Assembly (NCBI RefSeq): GCF_000003855.2
Contig: NW_003101677.1
Coordinates: forward strand, 182,922 to 246,921
Direction: 5' to 3'
Length of the DNA stretch: 64,000 nt
Origin: Blastomyces gilchristii SLH14081
Lineage: Eukaryota > Ascomycota > Eurotiomycetes > Onygenales > Ajellomycetaceae
This document shows, in pieces, positions 49,221 through 61,765 of this stretch (position 1 is its first letter; each line of letters begins with the position of its first letter). Position numbers and translations under genes: made by a program. Under the pieces are notes generated by a model that had not been told where the DNA came from, searched no databases, and saw only the letters and a list, made by a program, of their open reading frames with translations.

Positions 49221-50340
49221 AAGTTTTTTTCTTTTTATATTAATTAGTTATAAGTTCATAATTATTAATAATTGAAATTAATTTTGAGTTTTTAAAAATT
49301 ATTATACAAGTTGTAATCAAGTCAGAAACAATATATATATATATATATATATTTAACTATCATGATTCACAAATCACTATAATGTATAAGTATCAACATT
49401 TTTTCAACATTGATATTCATAATATTAATATATTTTTAATAATATTATCTAGTAATATAATTTAGTAATACTCTCTTTCACAATATTAATATATTTTAAG
49501 AAATATGATAGAGATTAATTAAGATTATTTATTTACTTTTATACATTGATAATATTCAATCTGAGTTAGTACTAAAATTATAACTAAGCTAAGAAACAAG
49601 ATTATTTTCTCTTATATTAATTCTTCTTACACACATCAGTGATCAGTTATTAAAAATAAATTATTATCTTTCTTAAATTATTATTATATCTTCTAAATTC
49701 ACTTCTTTCACTTTTTTTACTTCTATTGAAGATTCATAAACTCTTTAAGAAATCACTATGAATCACAAAGTCTATATTGTTTATAATTCAATACAGAATA
49801 CTCTCTTTCAATCATGATAAATGATTACTTCATTCTTCACATCTGATTTCAGATCACAAAATTTATGAAAAACTCAACACAAATACTGAGATAAACTATG
49901 AAATAATTATTAACAGATTGTATTATAGATTACTGAAAAGTTATCTCTCTGCTATAATCACTGTAACTTCATTCAGAAACATCTATCATGAACTAATTAT
50001 AGCTCTGAAGAAATTTCCTGATATCTGAAGTCATCAGAATGCAGATAATAAAAGAAAAATAATCAGAAAATTACTACTGAGCTGATAAGTTACTCTATCA
50101 GATAATAATTTTTAGTAACACTAACTTTCTAATTTGAAGAAAATTATGTGAAAATGACTCTGTATCAGTACTCTGATTTCATAACTCTCATCTGATAACT
50201 TCTGTGAATAATTACTTTGTATATATATATCTCTGAATCTTTCTCTTCAATCAATTGAAAATTCTGAATTCTGAACACTTCTTCAAATGCTTAATTTAAA
50301 TCTTCATATTTCACATCAATTCTGTCTTCAGTTCAATCTT
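49221..50340. other. AT-rich segment between accessory region and transposase
   Basis: Includes a (TA)n run at about 49330-49351. The last part (49900-50340) may hold the transposase N-terminus, where hAT proteins often carry a BED zinc finger, but I could not make out the Cys/His pattern. Confidence 0.4.
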
Positions 50341-50849
50341 AAGACATACTATAAAGTTAATATACAACATCTAGAATCAGAGTTGAAGAATCATTGAAGA
50401 GTATCTCTCACAGTGAATGCATGAACTAGTACAAACAATCTTGCATTTATGAGAGTTATATGTTATTATATTGATGAGAACTGAACTTATCAAGAGACAT
50501 TAATTGAATTTGAATCATTGATCAGTAGTCATACTGAGGATTATATAACAGAGATATTAATGACTGTGATTAAAAATGACTATTAAGATATTAGTCTCAG
50601 TCTTCTTACAATTACAACTGATAATGCTGTGAATAACTACACTATAATGAAGAGCTTGAAGCAAAAATTGACTTTGTATTCCTGAAATAATAAACAAGGT
50701 CATATTCTCTGTATTACTCATATGATTCAACTTATGATGCAAACACTGATAAAGAATCTTAATATTGAGATGAAGAATAATGAGATGACTGATTCTTGAA
50801 ATGAGAATAAGATGAAAGTGATTACTCAAATAACTTTTACATTCACTTT

Positions 50850-50960
50850 GTAAAAGATAATATTTTTTGATAACACTTTTTAAAATTGCTTTTTGATAAT
50901 GCTTTTTGATAATACTACTGTTAATTTTGAATAGATTGACTAATAATTTAAATATCACAG
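50850..50960 (+). other. Likely intron 1 of the transposase
   Basis: GT at 50850 follows the open frame ending ITFTFTL. A CTAAT-type branch site lies near 50940 and ATCACAG ends it. Three copies of TTGATAA(C/T)(A/G)CT fall inside. The donor GTAAAA is weak. Confidence 0.45.
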
Positions 50961-51632
50961 ATTTGAAACATTACTAATGCAATTTATATCTCTTCTAAAT
51001 AATAATAATGATTTTATGATATTTAATAAACAAACAAATCAGTCACATCACTGAATATGATACAGAATATTAGAATACAGTGAAGTTCAACATATAAGAT
51101 AATTATTCAGACTCTTTGATTATGTCAGATGATTGATCATTGAGTGCAACACTCTGATTGAGAAAAGATTCAGATATTGAAACTTTCTGATATGAAGTAA
51201 ACTCAGTTGAAATATGTGATTGATTTACTGTTTCAGTTTTATAAGATAATAAAGACAGTCTCAATCACTTGTATATCAATGCTGCAGTCAGTCTGATAAG
51301 TGTATAACAGTTTATTTACTTATCTTGAGAAGTAGTTAAATCACTCAAAAAGAAATTCAGTCTGAGATGATACTATAGTGCAGGCTATTGTTACTGCAAG
51401 GGATAAACTGGCATATTATTACAGCAAAACTGAACAATCTTTTGCAGAGTACTATGCTATAGCAGCTCTACTAGATCTCTCTCATTGAGTTAATATCTAC
51501 ACTTCTCAAGATTGAACAGAGGAAAAACAAGACTCATATGTTAAATTAACCTGAGACTACTACAATGTCAACTATCAGAGATTTGAATGAGCAGATGTTT
51601 AAGATATGAAGACAGTGAAATATAATTTCCTA

Positions 51633-51695
51633 GTAAGTAATTATCTTTGATAACACTTTATATTATATAGAACTATAATACTAACTTTGAAACAG
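51633..51695 (+). other. Intron 2 of the transposase (63 bp)
   Basis: GTAAGT donor (51633), TACTAAC branch site near 51680 and AACAG acceptor (51695). All three match the fungal consensus and the length is typical of fungi. Confidence 0.75.
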
Positions 51696-52841
51696 AACTT
51701 ACATATATTGATTACAACTGAAAATCAGATAAAACTACATACTTGTAAAACTGAATTTAACTGCTATCTTCAAGATGATCTGATGAATTTACATGCTAAA
51801 TCAATTCTAGAGTTATGAAAAATTGTTGAGAGTATATATTCAACTGTTGCACTGATGATATATGATATTCTGACAATTTTATTAACAGAAGTGAGAATGA
51901 AGTGAAAGTTCAACTCAAGTCAAGATATTTATCACTATTATCAGAGACAATTACAAGGAGAAACAATCAAGAAACTCATGATTATAAAACATGAAATTAT
52001 CAGATATTTTAATATCTCTGATCACAGTATATCAGAGAAGTATAGTTTTCATGAGAAAGTAAAGAATAAACTTGCACAAGAATGTATTTAGTTGTTTCAT
52101 AAGTGTTATCAATAATTGTTATCAAATTCTGATTATATAAGCAATCACTGAATGAACTGAATGAAACTGATTTTAATCTTCAGTCTCAGTCTCATTCTGA
52201 TTTTGAAAGAATGATCATCTTTCACAGTTTATTCTGAAAAATTACTCTCATTTCACTGTTCTTGAATTAAATCTGGTCATTTTTCACATCATTTCTCTCA
52301 GAAATGGTTCATTTTCAGATTTTTTTAAGGCTTGGTCCTGATGGGACTCACGTCAAGAAATGTATGAAACCAGACCAAATGAGATCAAATGTGAAATTCA
52401 TGGTCCTGGCGGCCAGTCTAAGCCTGTCACACAAAGTGACTATTTATCAGATCTTAAAATGAGACTATGACTTAGAAAAATTAAGAAAGTAATCTCATTT
52501 AATCTCATTTAGTCTCATTTTTGATATAAAGTTACTATTTTTAGACATTTTAAATGTTTTTTTTAGACTATTTTTAATTTTTTAAAAAGTAACACTTTTT
52601 GATAACACTTAAATAAGATTTAAAGTCATTTAAAGTAATAAAAATAATTTAAATTGAGAAGTGAAAACCATGATCTCATTTGAAAAATGTGATAAGAGTA
52701 GACAGTAAGTCTCACTGAGACAGTATAAGACTACTATCTAATGTTAAAATCATGTAATGAAATCAGTTGAATTGATAATAAGATTATTAAATATTCTGAC
52801 CCTGGTCTCAGACACAGTTACACAGTTAGTATAGGCTTGAC

Positions 52842-53119
52842 TTTTCTCTTCAGTTTTAAATTTACTTTAAGCTTCATCTTTTCTTCAGTTCTTCTGAGTT
52901 CTTGAAGTAAATATACATTCTTTTAAGCTAGATGCATATTTTTCTTTGCAATTGAAGCATTTAAGTAGAGTATATTAACATATTTTATCTCTTTTTAAGC
53001 ATGTTTCACATTTATACTCACTAGTTTTGTAATCTCTAGTACAGAATGTGCATTTTAAGTCTCTGAAACAAGAGATTGCAAAGTATTCATATCTTGACAG
53101 TTTGAACACTGTTTTGACG
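52842..53119 (-). pseudogene. L-D ORF1, zinc-knuckle part, cut by the gap
   Basis: Continues L-D ORF1 after the M5 block. The knuckle cluster matches 29017-29220 in L-B. The sequence stops in the middle of the first knuckle at the N run. Confidence 0.75.
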
Positions 53120-53219
53120 NNNNNNNNNNNNNNNNNNNNNNNNNNNNNNNNNNNNNNNNNNNNNNNNNNNNNNNNNNNNNNNNNNNNNNNNNNNNNNNNN
53201 NNNNNNNNNNNNNNNNNNN
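53120..53219. other. Assembly gap of exactly 100 N
   Basis: A 100-N run is the usual placeholder for a gap of unknown size. The left side is LINE ORF1 (minus strand) and the right side is a G-family LTR (plus strand), so the two flanks are not contiguous parts of one element. Confidence 0.98.
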
Positions 53220-54578
53220 AGACCTATAAATATTATACTGATCTATTCAGTGTAGGTCTCTTATACTAGAAAAATGTTCATCATCTTCTTATTAGAAATA
53301 ATTATTCACATATCATCTTCTCATTAGAAATAATTATTCATTGAGAGATATCTGAACATATAACAATGTGTAAGAAAGAGAAACAGTTAAGCAGACACTG
53401 AGTTCTCAGATAGAAGCTTGCTTGCCAGTCACTCTGACTCTGTAATAAGATTTTACAAGAGAATATCAGTGAAAGACCTGAGAGTTCTGACATCTCAGAT
53501 ATATGAGATATTCATACAATTACACATCTGATGATTGATATAATCATGTCTAATAATAATATGAAACTCTCAAATGTGAGTATAGATATGATGTTACAAT
53601 AACTCTGAGTAATGTTGAAATTACAATAATAATAAATAGCTGATATGCATGCAACTCAACAACTTCAATATGAAGAGATTTAATAATTAACTTATGTAAT
53701 TTCAACATCTACAGAATTGAATACAAAAGTGCTGAAGAAATGCTTAGATGCTTCTGTATATTTTGATACTTCTGATCTCACTCTCTACTCATCATGAAGA
53801 ATGAAAATGCTCATGAAACTGAGTATAGATGAAGATATCATCAGTTCATTAATTAATCAAGATTGATATATCAATGAATAATTGAAGAATCACATGAAAC
53901 AGAAGTTTCATTCATGAATGAAAGCATGTAAACCAGTGTTGCAAATGCCTGATAACATCATCAGACATCTTGATATCCTGTTTCAAGACACTGTCATGTA
54001 ACAGAAAGTATTAGATTGATTACAGAGTATCTGACAGAGAAACACTTCTCTTACAACATTCATCTCTGACTTCAACATCAAGATTCTAGAAGCAGGTAGT
54101 CAATCTTGAAAGAATTGAATGAAGATTAGTATACTTAAGAAGACATTAACTTTCAAACTCTTACAGACTCTTGTAAGTGTAGACAAAGACCAGACTTATG
54201 AAGGTTTCTGTACACAGCTTCAGACATTGAACAACTGTCTTATCAAGCTCAAGAGTATACAGAACAGTGATAGAAGACATTACACACCTGCACTGAGAAA
54301 CAACTCAGTCACTCACACATCTATACTGAGGAATAAGAACAATGATGCAGATGCTATGAACTGAGTAGACTTAAATGTCTATGCATAAGCAAGAATCTTC
54401 ATTATCTGAACAGGCTTCTGAGTCTCTGAGATCACTTCTGAAGAGATTGTCAATCAACATCAATGAGAAGTGTGCATCAACTGTAATCAATTAGAGCATA
54501 TTGCTTTCAACTGTCAATCAGTCTATGTGCCTTCTTGTTCAAAGAATGAATCAGCGCCTGTCCGCATCAATCAAATTA
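53220..54578 (+). mobile_element. Ty3/gypsy chromovirus G5, LTR end and gag only
   Basis: The only G-family copy on the plus strand. 53220-53265 is the last 46 bp of its 5' LTR; the leader runs 53266-53545; then gag until the LINE L-E tail begins at about 54579. The rest of the element is missing. Confidence 0.87.
53546..54578 (+). pseudogene. G5 gag pseudogene with intact zinc knuckle
   Basis: ATG at 53546 gives MSNNNMKLSNVSIDMM. One frame is kept for over 1 kb, with scattered stops. An open block at 54119-54364 reads MKISILKKTLTFKLLQTLVS. The nucleocapsid knuckle CINCNQLEHIAFNC near 54469-54512 is a perfect CX2CX4HX4C. The C-terminus is cut by L-E a few codons later. It is the best gag of the family and confirms the start used for G2-G4. 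Confidence 0.82.
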
Positions 54579-54948
54579 CTTATTATTATTATTCTTCAAT
54601 TATAGATATATGCAGTCAGAGACTATGATATCTACCTGAGAATCTTTAGTTCTCAGGGTTTTTCCTATATCTATAGAGTTAACTATTATAGATTTATCAA
54701 TTTCAGATATGCAAAATCAGAAAATTTCAGCTCAGAATACAAAAACTGTTTACAAATTGCAGTATTTCAACACCTTCTGATACTTTGAAACCATTTGAAA
54801 ATATCATGACAAAGGAAAAGAGAACATAGTCTTAAAGATAGACATATTAAATAGATAGATAGAAAAGAACAGAAAGAAACAAGTACAGTAAAGAGAGACT
54901 ATAACAAAATAAAATTATTAAAAGATAGTATATAGCTGTTTTAGCAGA

Positions 54949-57900
54949 CTATATCTAATCAATTTCCGCCTCTTCATATTCAGATACTTCTGAATTCAGT
55001 TATTTTCTTGTAGCTGCTTGAGTTTCTGATAGAAAGTCTATTAAGTATTTAATTCCTATCTCAGTTGAGAATAAGAACCTCATATTTAATTGATTTAAAT
55101 CATACTTCTTCTTTAATCTGACTCTGAGACTATTGTATAATGCACAATGTATTACAATATACTTAGGATTTTCATTTGCATTGCAGAATGAGCACTCTGT
55201 TGAATCAAATCTATCATCAAATCTTTGTATATAGGATTTGAAATAATCATATTCTAGTTTCAGCTGAATTATAGATGAGAATATTTTCTTTTTACATTTA
55301 ATTGAACAAGATTTTCACTTTGATTTTATCTCAAATCTTGAATAATGTATGCTCTTCTTTTGATTCTGCCAGCTTTCATTTTACTTATTTAAACAAGATT
55401 CTTTTATCTTTCTTCTTGTGAAAGATCAGAACACTGTTTTTTGAATAGATCTGCTTAATTCTGAACTCTTTTTTACAGCTGAATCAGCCAATTCATTGTC
55501 ATGAAGATTCATATGAGCAGAAACTCAATGCAGATGAATTATCAGTTTTAATGTTCTTTTCTTTTAAATTTTCAAAACAGAGTTTAAAATCAGTTCAAGA
55601 TTTATTTGATCATTATAAATCTGACTATTTCTAAGTCTTTTTAAAGCAGCTTCACTATCAGAGAATATTTATATCTCTTTCAAACTATTTTCTCTTTTAT
55701 GAGATTTTATTTCAATGAGTTTGAAAGCTTTCACTATTATAAACAGTTCAGCATCAAAGACTTCAGATTCACAGCCTAAATTTCAGAAATCTGAGATAAA
55801 ATTAATATTATCTTCAGTATAAGCAATGCCTGTGTCTAATCTATTCAAATTCTCATTTTTTGAGTCATCTGAGTAGATCAGAATAGAGTCTTTTATATTG
55901 ATTGTAGAGATCTTCTTCAAATGCTGTTCATATTCTCTCTCTTTAGATAGTTCACTTATTTATAAGTCTATGAGAGATTTCAGCTTTTCTCTTCAGAGAG
56001 ATATCTTCTCATGATCAATTTTCTTAACATTTAATGAAGAAAATTGATTTTTAATAAGTGAATATAGTCTATACAGTTGAGAGAGCATTTTCTTTAAAGA
56101 ATTATTCTTATTTCAATCAAGAAATCTATTTCAATTCAGTTCATTTTCTGAGTTAACTGATGAAAATGAAGAAGAGACTCTTTCTCTGATTATATAATTT
56201 AAGCTCATGTTCATGACTCTCAGAGCATAGTTTATACAGGCCTTTTCAAATTGAATAGCAGAAGATGGAATTGAAGCTTCAATTTTCAATACTTTAATAG
56301 AAGATAATTTGAATGCTTTCAGAATTCTTCTCAGAGCTCTGTTTTATAGACTTTGAAAGAGTTCAGTGAAATTATCTTGATTGTTTCATTAAACTTAAAC
56401 TTCATAATCAGCTACTGAGATAATACAGACTATGTATAACTGTCTCATAGTCTGAAAGAATAGATCTCTCTCAGTATTTGATAGTCTGATTATACTATTC
56501 AGTAGTCTCTCTGCCTTGATAATTCTTTGTTGAATATGATATTTAAAATTCAACTTGGAGTTTAATCATACTTCTAGTCATTTAACATTCAAACTGGGTT
56601 TAATCTCTTTATTCAAAAGAGTTAGACTTAGTTCTTTCTTATTAAACCTGAGAAAAAAGTGAATTAACTTAGTTTTATTCATATTAAATTGAATTAGATT
56701 GATATCTGCTCTAATAAAGATTTTCTTTACTGCTTTCTTAATCACTTCTAAATTCTCTTTGATTGTCTTTGAACTGTAGAGTAGATCAATATCATCTATA
56801 TAACTTGAAGATCTCTCTATTTTCATCTCTCTATTCTTGAATAGATATGCAGTGTATATTGTAAATAAAACAGATGAGATTGAAGATTCTTATGATACTT
56901 CTATTTTTATCTCAGTTTTATCTTGTTTTCTTTCATCAAAGAATAGTTGTATAATTCTTTTAGATATGAAATAATTAACTCATTTTATTAGAGAAAGTGA
57001 CAGTTTTAACATCTTCAAAGTTTGAATCATCTTAAACTTTGAAACATGATTAAATGCATCTTTTATATCAATAAAAACTACAGTTGAGACCAGGCCTTCA
57101 TACTTTGCTACTTGAACATCATCAATAACTGAGAGAATAGTGTCAATTGCAGAATATTGTTTTCTATCTCTCATTTATTTATTAAATAGAAGAGAATCAC
57201 TAATAGAGCTTATAAAAGATAATCTAGTAGCTATTATCTTTTCTAGAATTTTTTTTCAATAGTTCAACAGAGATATTACTCTATATAACTTAGAAATTAA
57301 AGCTTTTCTATTAGATTTTGCAAGGATTACTCCAGTAGCTTTCCTCCAGCATTCAAAATGATAATCATTTTTTAAGAGATTGAAAAAGAGCTCAAAATAT
57401 TCATTCTTCAAGTAGAAATATGTGTTTTGAATAATCAAGTGATTAATTGAATCAGGCTCTGCAGCAGTTTTAATTGAACTTGAGAATATTACTGACTCTA
57501 GTTCATCACATGTAAGCTCAGATCATTCTCAGTTATTTTCATCAATATATTCATGATATAACATATTCTTCTCTTCTAAATGTGATGAGTTTTGAAAGAG
57601 AATTCTTATAAAAGCTTGATATTTTTTTTCAAAAGGGTTTGCTGTATACAATTCATTCTGAAATTCATATTTTAAGATTGAAAGCTTTGCTACACTTCTT
57701 GTTTTAGTATAGTTGAAGACTTTAAAACTTCTTTTTCTTATACTTCTTCAAGAAATTTGTTTTAGTAATCTGTTTTAACTTTTTTAATATCTGAAAAATA
57801 TTCATTTTAAATAGCTTTGAACTCTTCATCAGATATTAAGTTATTCTTTCAATTTCTCTTAGTAATGACTAATTGCTTTCTTTTAGAAGTGATATTCTCA

Positions 57901-58898
57901 TTTCATCAAGATTTGAAATACTCAGAAGACTTTTTCTTTAAAATATTTTCTTCAATACTTGTTAGAAGAATAGATGTAATCAGCTTTACTCTATTCTCAA
58001 GCATTTCATTTGAGATATCTTGACTTTGATTTCAATAGAGCTTACTCTGTCTTTCAGATTTCAGCTGTTTTACTCTTTCTTTAACTGCTTTTCAATCAGC
58101 TTTTTCAAAGTTATACTGATTAGAGAGAAGAGAATTTTCACTTCTTTATTTTTCACTCAGTTCAATATCAAATTGAATGATCTCATAATCTGATTCTGAG
58201 GTTTCATTTGAATTAATAAATCAGTTTATAAGTCTTTTTTCAATTAGATTTTGTGATATGAAAGTTAGATCTATAATAGATTTCTATTTCATGTCTTTTC
58301 TAAAGAATATTTATTGATCAGACTTGTTAACTAAATCTATTAAATACTTAAAAGTTTATTCAATCAGTTTATCTGCTCTTACTGCTCTTATGCACTCTGA
58401 GTTTTATCAGAAATGATATGCATTGAAGTCTTCTGCAATTATAAAGTTTTTTAAGAGAGTTATATTGAAAAATTCTCTATTAATTGTTCAGATATTGTTG
58501 TTTTCTTTCAATGACTTTTCATTATAGGTATTTATAAGTTGAATAATATCAAACTTATTATCTTTATCTATAATATCACTCACTAGAATATCAGAGTCAG
58601 ATATGATATTAAATCTCAGATTAAATTGATATCTTGATCTTTTTCTTTCATAGATTACTACTCTTGATTTTATCTCAGATTTTTCAGAAAGAAAGCAGTA
58701 ATAGCTTAAATGAGAAATAATGTACTTTTACTCAGTATCAAAGTGTGATTCTTGAAGAAGTACAAAGTGAACTTTTTATTCAAATATAATCTGAAGATAA
58801 AAATAAATATAATTTGAGTTTCTATTCACATTATTTTGAATAAATGTGATTTTTGAAGAGTTTTTAAACTTTTTTTGTTATTTTTGTTGTACATTCAT
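54949..58898 (-). pseudogene. L-E ORF2: endonuclease, RT, RNase H, CCHC finger
   Basis: ATG at 58898; the end matches the TAG at 33479-33481 in L-B. YIDD is intact at 56791-56802. RT motif A lies in FIDIKDAFNHVSK near 57060. RNase H about 55430-55880. The CCHC finger is at about 55140-55210. The endonuclease loop deleted in L-B and L-D is complete here (58640-58670). Stops are mostly TGA and TAA. Confidence 0.87.
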
Positions 58899-60517
58899 AC
58901 TAAAAGAGAGTGAAGATAGAGTAGAATGTAATCACTATCATCAGATAGTAGATTATAACTATTTTAAAAAGCAGAAATCTCAACTGCTTACATTCTATCT
59001 AGTTTATTATCAGAGTTATTTCTCAATTCTCTAATCTTAACTGATGTTTGAGAATTCAAATTCTGTTTATATTTAGCTGAAGAATTGAAGTTTGAAGATC
59101 TAGATAGTTGAGAGTTTCTTCTTTTTAAGCTTACAATTGTAGATTTACTAGCTTGACTTTTCTCTTCAGTTTTAGATTCACTTTGAGCTTCATCTTTTCT
59201 CCAGTTCTTCTGAGTTCTTGAAGTAAATACACATTCTTTTGAGCTAGATGCATGTTTTTCTTTGCAAATGAAGTACTTAAGCAGAGTATGTTGACATATT
59301 TCATCTCTTTTTAAGCATGTTTCATATTTATACTCACTAGTTTTATGATCTCTAGCACAGAATGTGCATTTTAAGTCTCTGAAATAAGAGATTGCAAAGT
59401 GTTTATATCTTTAACAGTTTGAACACTGTGTTTGAGCTTTGAGATTCATTCTTGAGTCTTTGTATTCATGAACTCTCATTTTCAAATGTGCTACTCTTAC
59501 TTCAGAGATTCTTGATTATTCAAGTATCTTTATATATATTAGAATAGAGACATTTCTTCTACTCTGTCTGAACTTAATTGAATTAAGTTATACAGGCTCT
59601 TTTCTCAGTTGAATAGAATTGTATTCTTTTAATTCATTTTTGAGAAGTAGCATTTCTTTCTCACAGTCAAAAATTTCAACTGAAATATCATGAAGAATGA
59701 ATTTATTTCACTTTTCATCTCTCTCATATAGAATTGTTGTATTCAGTAGAGATTTCATTACTGATTTTCAGAGATTCTTATTCTGAATGAGGAATTCTGC
59801 ACTAAATTCAGACATTGTAATCAAAATAATAGAATTTTCAAAGAAAGATGACTCAATTGAAGCTATAACTGATTTTTAAACTTCAATATTAGTTATTAAC
59901 TGAGAAAAGAACTGCTAATTAATTTCATTTCTAATTCTGAAAATGAGATTTAAGTTTAGCTGGTTTTTTTGCAAGATCTTCTGATTTGAGACTTTGAGAA
60001 TAAGTCTTTTATTTCTGAAGATTTGAAAGTTCTTCTCTTTTTACATTTCTTTTTTTTTCTTTCTATGAACAGAGATCTGAGTAATATTCTTCTCAGTTTT
60101 CTCAGAATTTTTAACAGGTTTTAAAATAGCAGGTTTAGAGATAGCAGATTCTGCTACTTGAGCATATATTTTCTTCTGATTTGAAGAAGAAGATGAAGAA
60201 GTAGAAGATGAAAAAGAGTCAGTGACTGTACTAGAAGATTTCAATGTTTTTTAAATTATGTTTAAAATTTCAAGTTTGAACTTGATCACTTCTTGTAGTT
60301 ATCTAGTCTGAGTATGAAGAATTAACAGAACTTCTTCATTCTTCTCACTCAGACACTGTTTTTCAAGAATTTTGCTTGCTTTTTTCAGTTTCTGTATTTC
60401 AAGAACTTATTATTTCTCTATTTCTTCCTTCTCTCTTCTCTTTAGAATTTCAATCTCAGAAATAGTATCTGGGAAAACATCTTTTTTCATATCAACTGAG
60501 TGTACTCTTAAACTCAT
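58895..60517 (-). pseudogene. L-E ORF1: zinc-knuckle protein
   Basis: ATG at 60517 (MSLRVHSVDMKKD). A Ser-rich segment is open at 60041-60244 (SSSTSSSSSSNQKKIYAQVA), followed by a Lys-rich stretch. The three knuckles lie at about 59210-59430. The ORF1 end meets the ORF2 ATG, as in L-B. Confidence 0.8.
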
Positions 60518-60532
60518 TTTACTCACTGAATA

Positions 60533-60665
60533 AAAAGTTGATCAGACTGTTTCAATTGAGAGATTTATTAATCTATTTTTAAATGAAAAGTTGATCAGAC
60601 TGTTTTAGTTAAGAGGTTTATTAGTCTATTTTCAATTGAAAAGTTAATCAGACTGTTTCAAAAGA
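60533..60665 (-). repeat. Three ~60-bp tandem repeats upstream of L-E ORF1
   Basis: Each unit carries AAAAGTTGATCAGACTGTTT and ends in a CAATTGA-like palindrome. Same position as 20395-20475 (two copies) and 27775-27895 (three copies). Confidence 0.75.
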
Positions 60666-60723
60666 AGAATGAAAGACTTTTATATATAAAACATCTGATT
60701 TTTTTCACACTAGTTCAGTAACT

Positions 60724-61228
60724 AGACTGACCGTGTGACCGTGTCTGAGACCAGGACCAGATTTTTTGATAGTTTCATTACTAATTCAACTGATCCCATT
60801 ACATGGTTTTAACATTAGATAGTAGTCTCATACTGTCTCAGTGAGACTTACTGTCTACTCTTGTCACATTTTTCAAATGAGACCATGATTTCCACTTCTC
60901 AATTTAAATTATTTTTATTGCTTTAAATGACTTTAAATCTCATTTGAGCATTATCAAAAAGCGTTACTTTTTAAAAAATTAAAAATAGTCTAAAAAAAAC
61001 CTTAAAATGTCTAAAAATAGTAACTTTATGTCAAGAATGAAACTAAATGGAATCAAATGAGATCACTTTCTCATTTTTTTCAAGTCATGGTTTCATTTTA
61101 AGATCTGATATATAGTCACTTTACATGTTTTTTTGATAGCCAGTCCCAGCGGGATTCACGCCAAAAAATGTATGAGACCAGATCAAATGAGATCAAATGT
61201 GAAATTCATGGTCTCAGCGGCCAGTCTA
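60724..61228 (+). mobile_element. 505-bp hAT-type MITE M6
   Basis: The TSD is an exact TCAGTAAC (60716-60723, 61229-61236), in the L-E 5' UTR. Ends TAGACTGACCGTGTG and CGGCCAGTCTA. CG steps are kept at both ends. Confidence 0.94.
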
Positions 61229-61765
61229 TCAGTAACTAGATTAGATTTTTGAAGAGAATCTAATAAACTAAAATTGATTTTTAAGATAAATCAATAAAAT
61301 CTTTACAAACTCTTTCTTGAGATATAGTGAGAAAAAGTATGATATCAATTGATAATAAATCAGATAATATGACAGTTTTTAAGAGAAAAACTGATAAAAA
61401 ATAAGTTAATTTTTTGCAGAGAAATTGATTAAAACTATTCAATTTTATTCTAAATTATTCAATTCTTCTCACACAATAAGTATGCAACTCAAATCAGTTA
61501 ATAAAGAGTATAAAAGAGAATTAAGTATTAATAAAAGCTCTTCAGTTACTGAAAAGGTAATTCTTACTTAAAAGAATATGAAATTATGACAGAAAATAAC
61601 TCTGTTTTTAATTCTTTGTAAGAATATTGTATAAAATTCAGAGAAAAACATCTTACTTTTTCAAGAGAAATAAAAAACTATTTCTAAGATCTTTTTTTTT
61701 GTATTAACTGCTGCAGAAGAATAAGATAGAAACTGCTAAGATATACACTACTGTATACGGCTCAG

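Larger units (their letters stand above)
50341..52105 (+). pseudogene. hAT transposase pseudogene
   Basis: The frame near 50404 reads SLTVNA-stop-TS, where hAT transposases have a DAWTS-type first catalytic site; the Asp codon is now AAT (50416-50418) and the Trp is TGA. CYYIDEN follows, then TTDNAVNNYTIMKSL at 50614-50660 with the second Asp kept, and CITHMIQL, matching the C/H motif. After an apparent intron comes AEYYAIAALLDLSH near 51447-51490. The C-terminal dimerisation domain lies at about 51790-52000, reading LTILLTEVRMK then GETIKKLMIIKHE. It would cut and paste this element and the MITEs. Mutations inactivate it. The 5' end of the gene is unclear. Confidence 0.85.
46590..52420 (+). 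mobile_element. Autonomous hAT DNA transposon, 5.8 kb
   Basis: Ends TAGACTGACCGTGTG and CGGCCAGTCTA are the same as in the MITEs; about 40 bp on the left and 100 bp on the right are shared with them. The 8-bp TSD is AGCCCGCC (46582-46589) and AGCCTGTC (52421-52428), differing by two C-to-T changes. A transposase with hAT signatures lies in the right half. The left 3.4 kb hold low-complexity DNA and coding-like segments of unknown nature, so the element is longer than a typical hAT of 2.5-5 kb. Confidence 0.9.
40882..52431 (-). mobile_element. Ty3/gypsy chromovirus G4, with hAT in its 5' LTR
   Basis: The TSD CAAAG (40877-40881, 52432-52436) lies in M5. Left LTR 40882-41196; right LTR 46333-46589 plus its last three bases at 52429-52431, after the hAT. 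Without the hAT and its TSD the element is about 5.7 kb. The two LTRs differ by 55 bp, exactly one U3 repeat unit. Confidence 0.92.
40772..52833 (-). mobile_element. hAT-type MITE M5, split by G4
   Basis: Left part 40772-40881 and right part 52437-52833 join to about 507 bp, the family size. TSDs GACTTGAC and GGCTTGAC differ by one transition. Same orientation as M1. Confidence 0.9.
36391..53119 (-). mobile_element. Tad-type LINE L-D, oldest in the pile
   Basis: Without M4 and the M5/G4/hAT block this is a collinear minus-strand LINE: ORF2 from the RNase H tail (36391) to its start at 40512, then ORF1 up to the assembly gap at 53120. Its 3' end is cut off by L-C and its 5' end by the gap. 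It provides the empty target sites for L-A, G0, G1 and G2. Confidence 0.85.

Noticed and set aside
50557..50958. A 133-codon minus-strand frame, the second longest in the window
   Set aside because: It is antisense to the hAT transposase exon with the TTDNAVNN motif and crosses an intron. No family resemblance on that strand.
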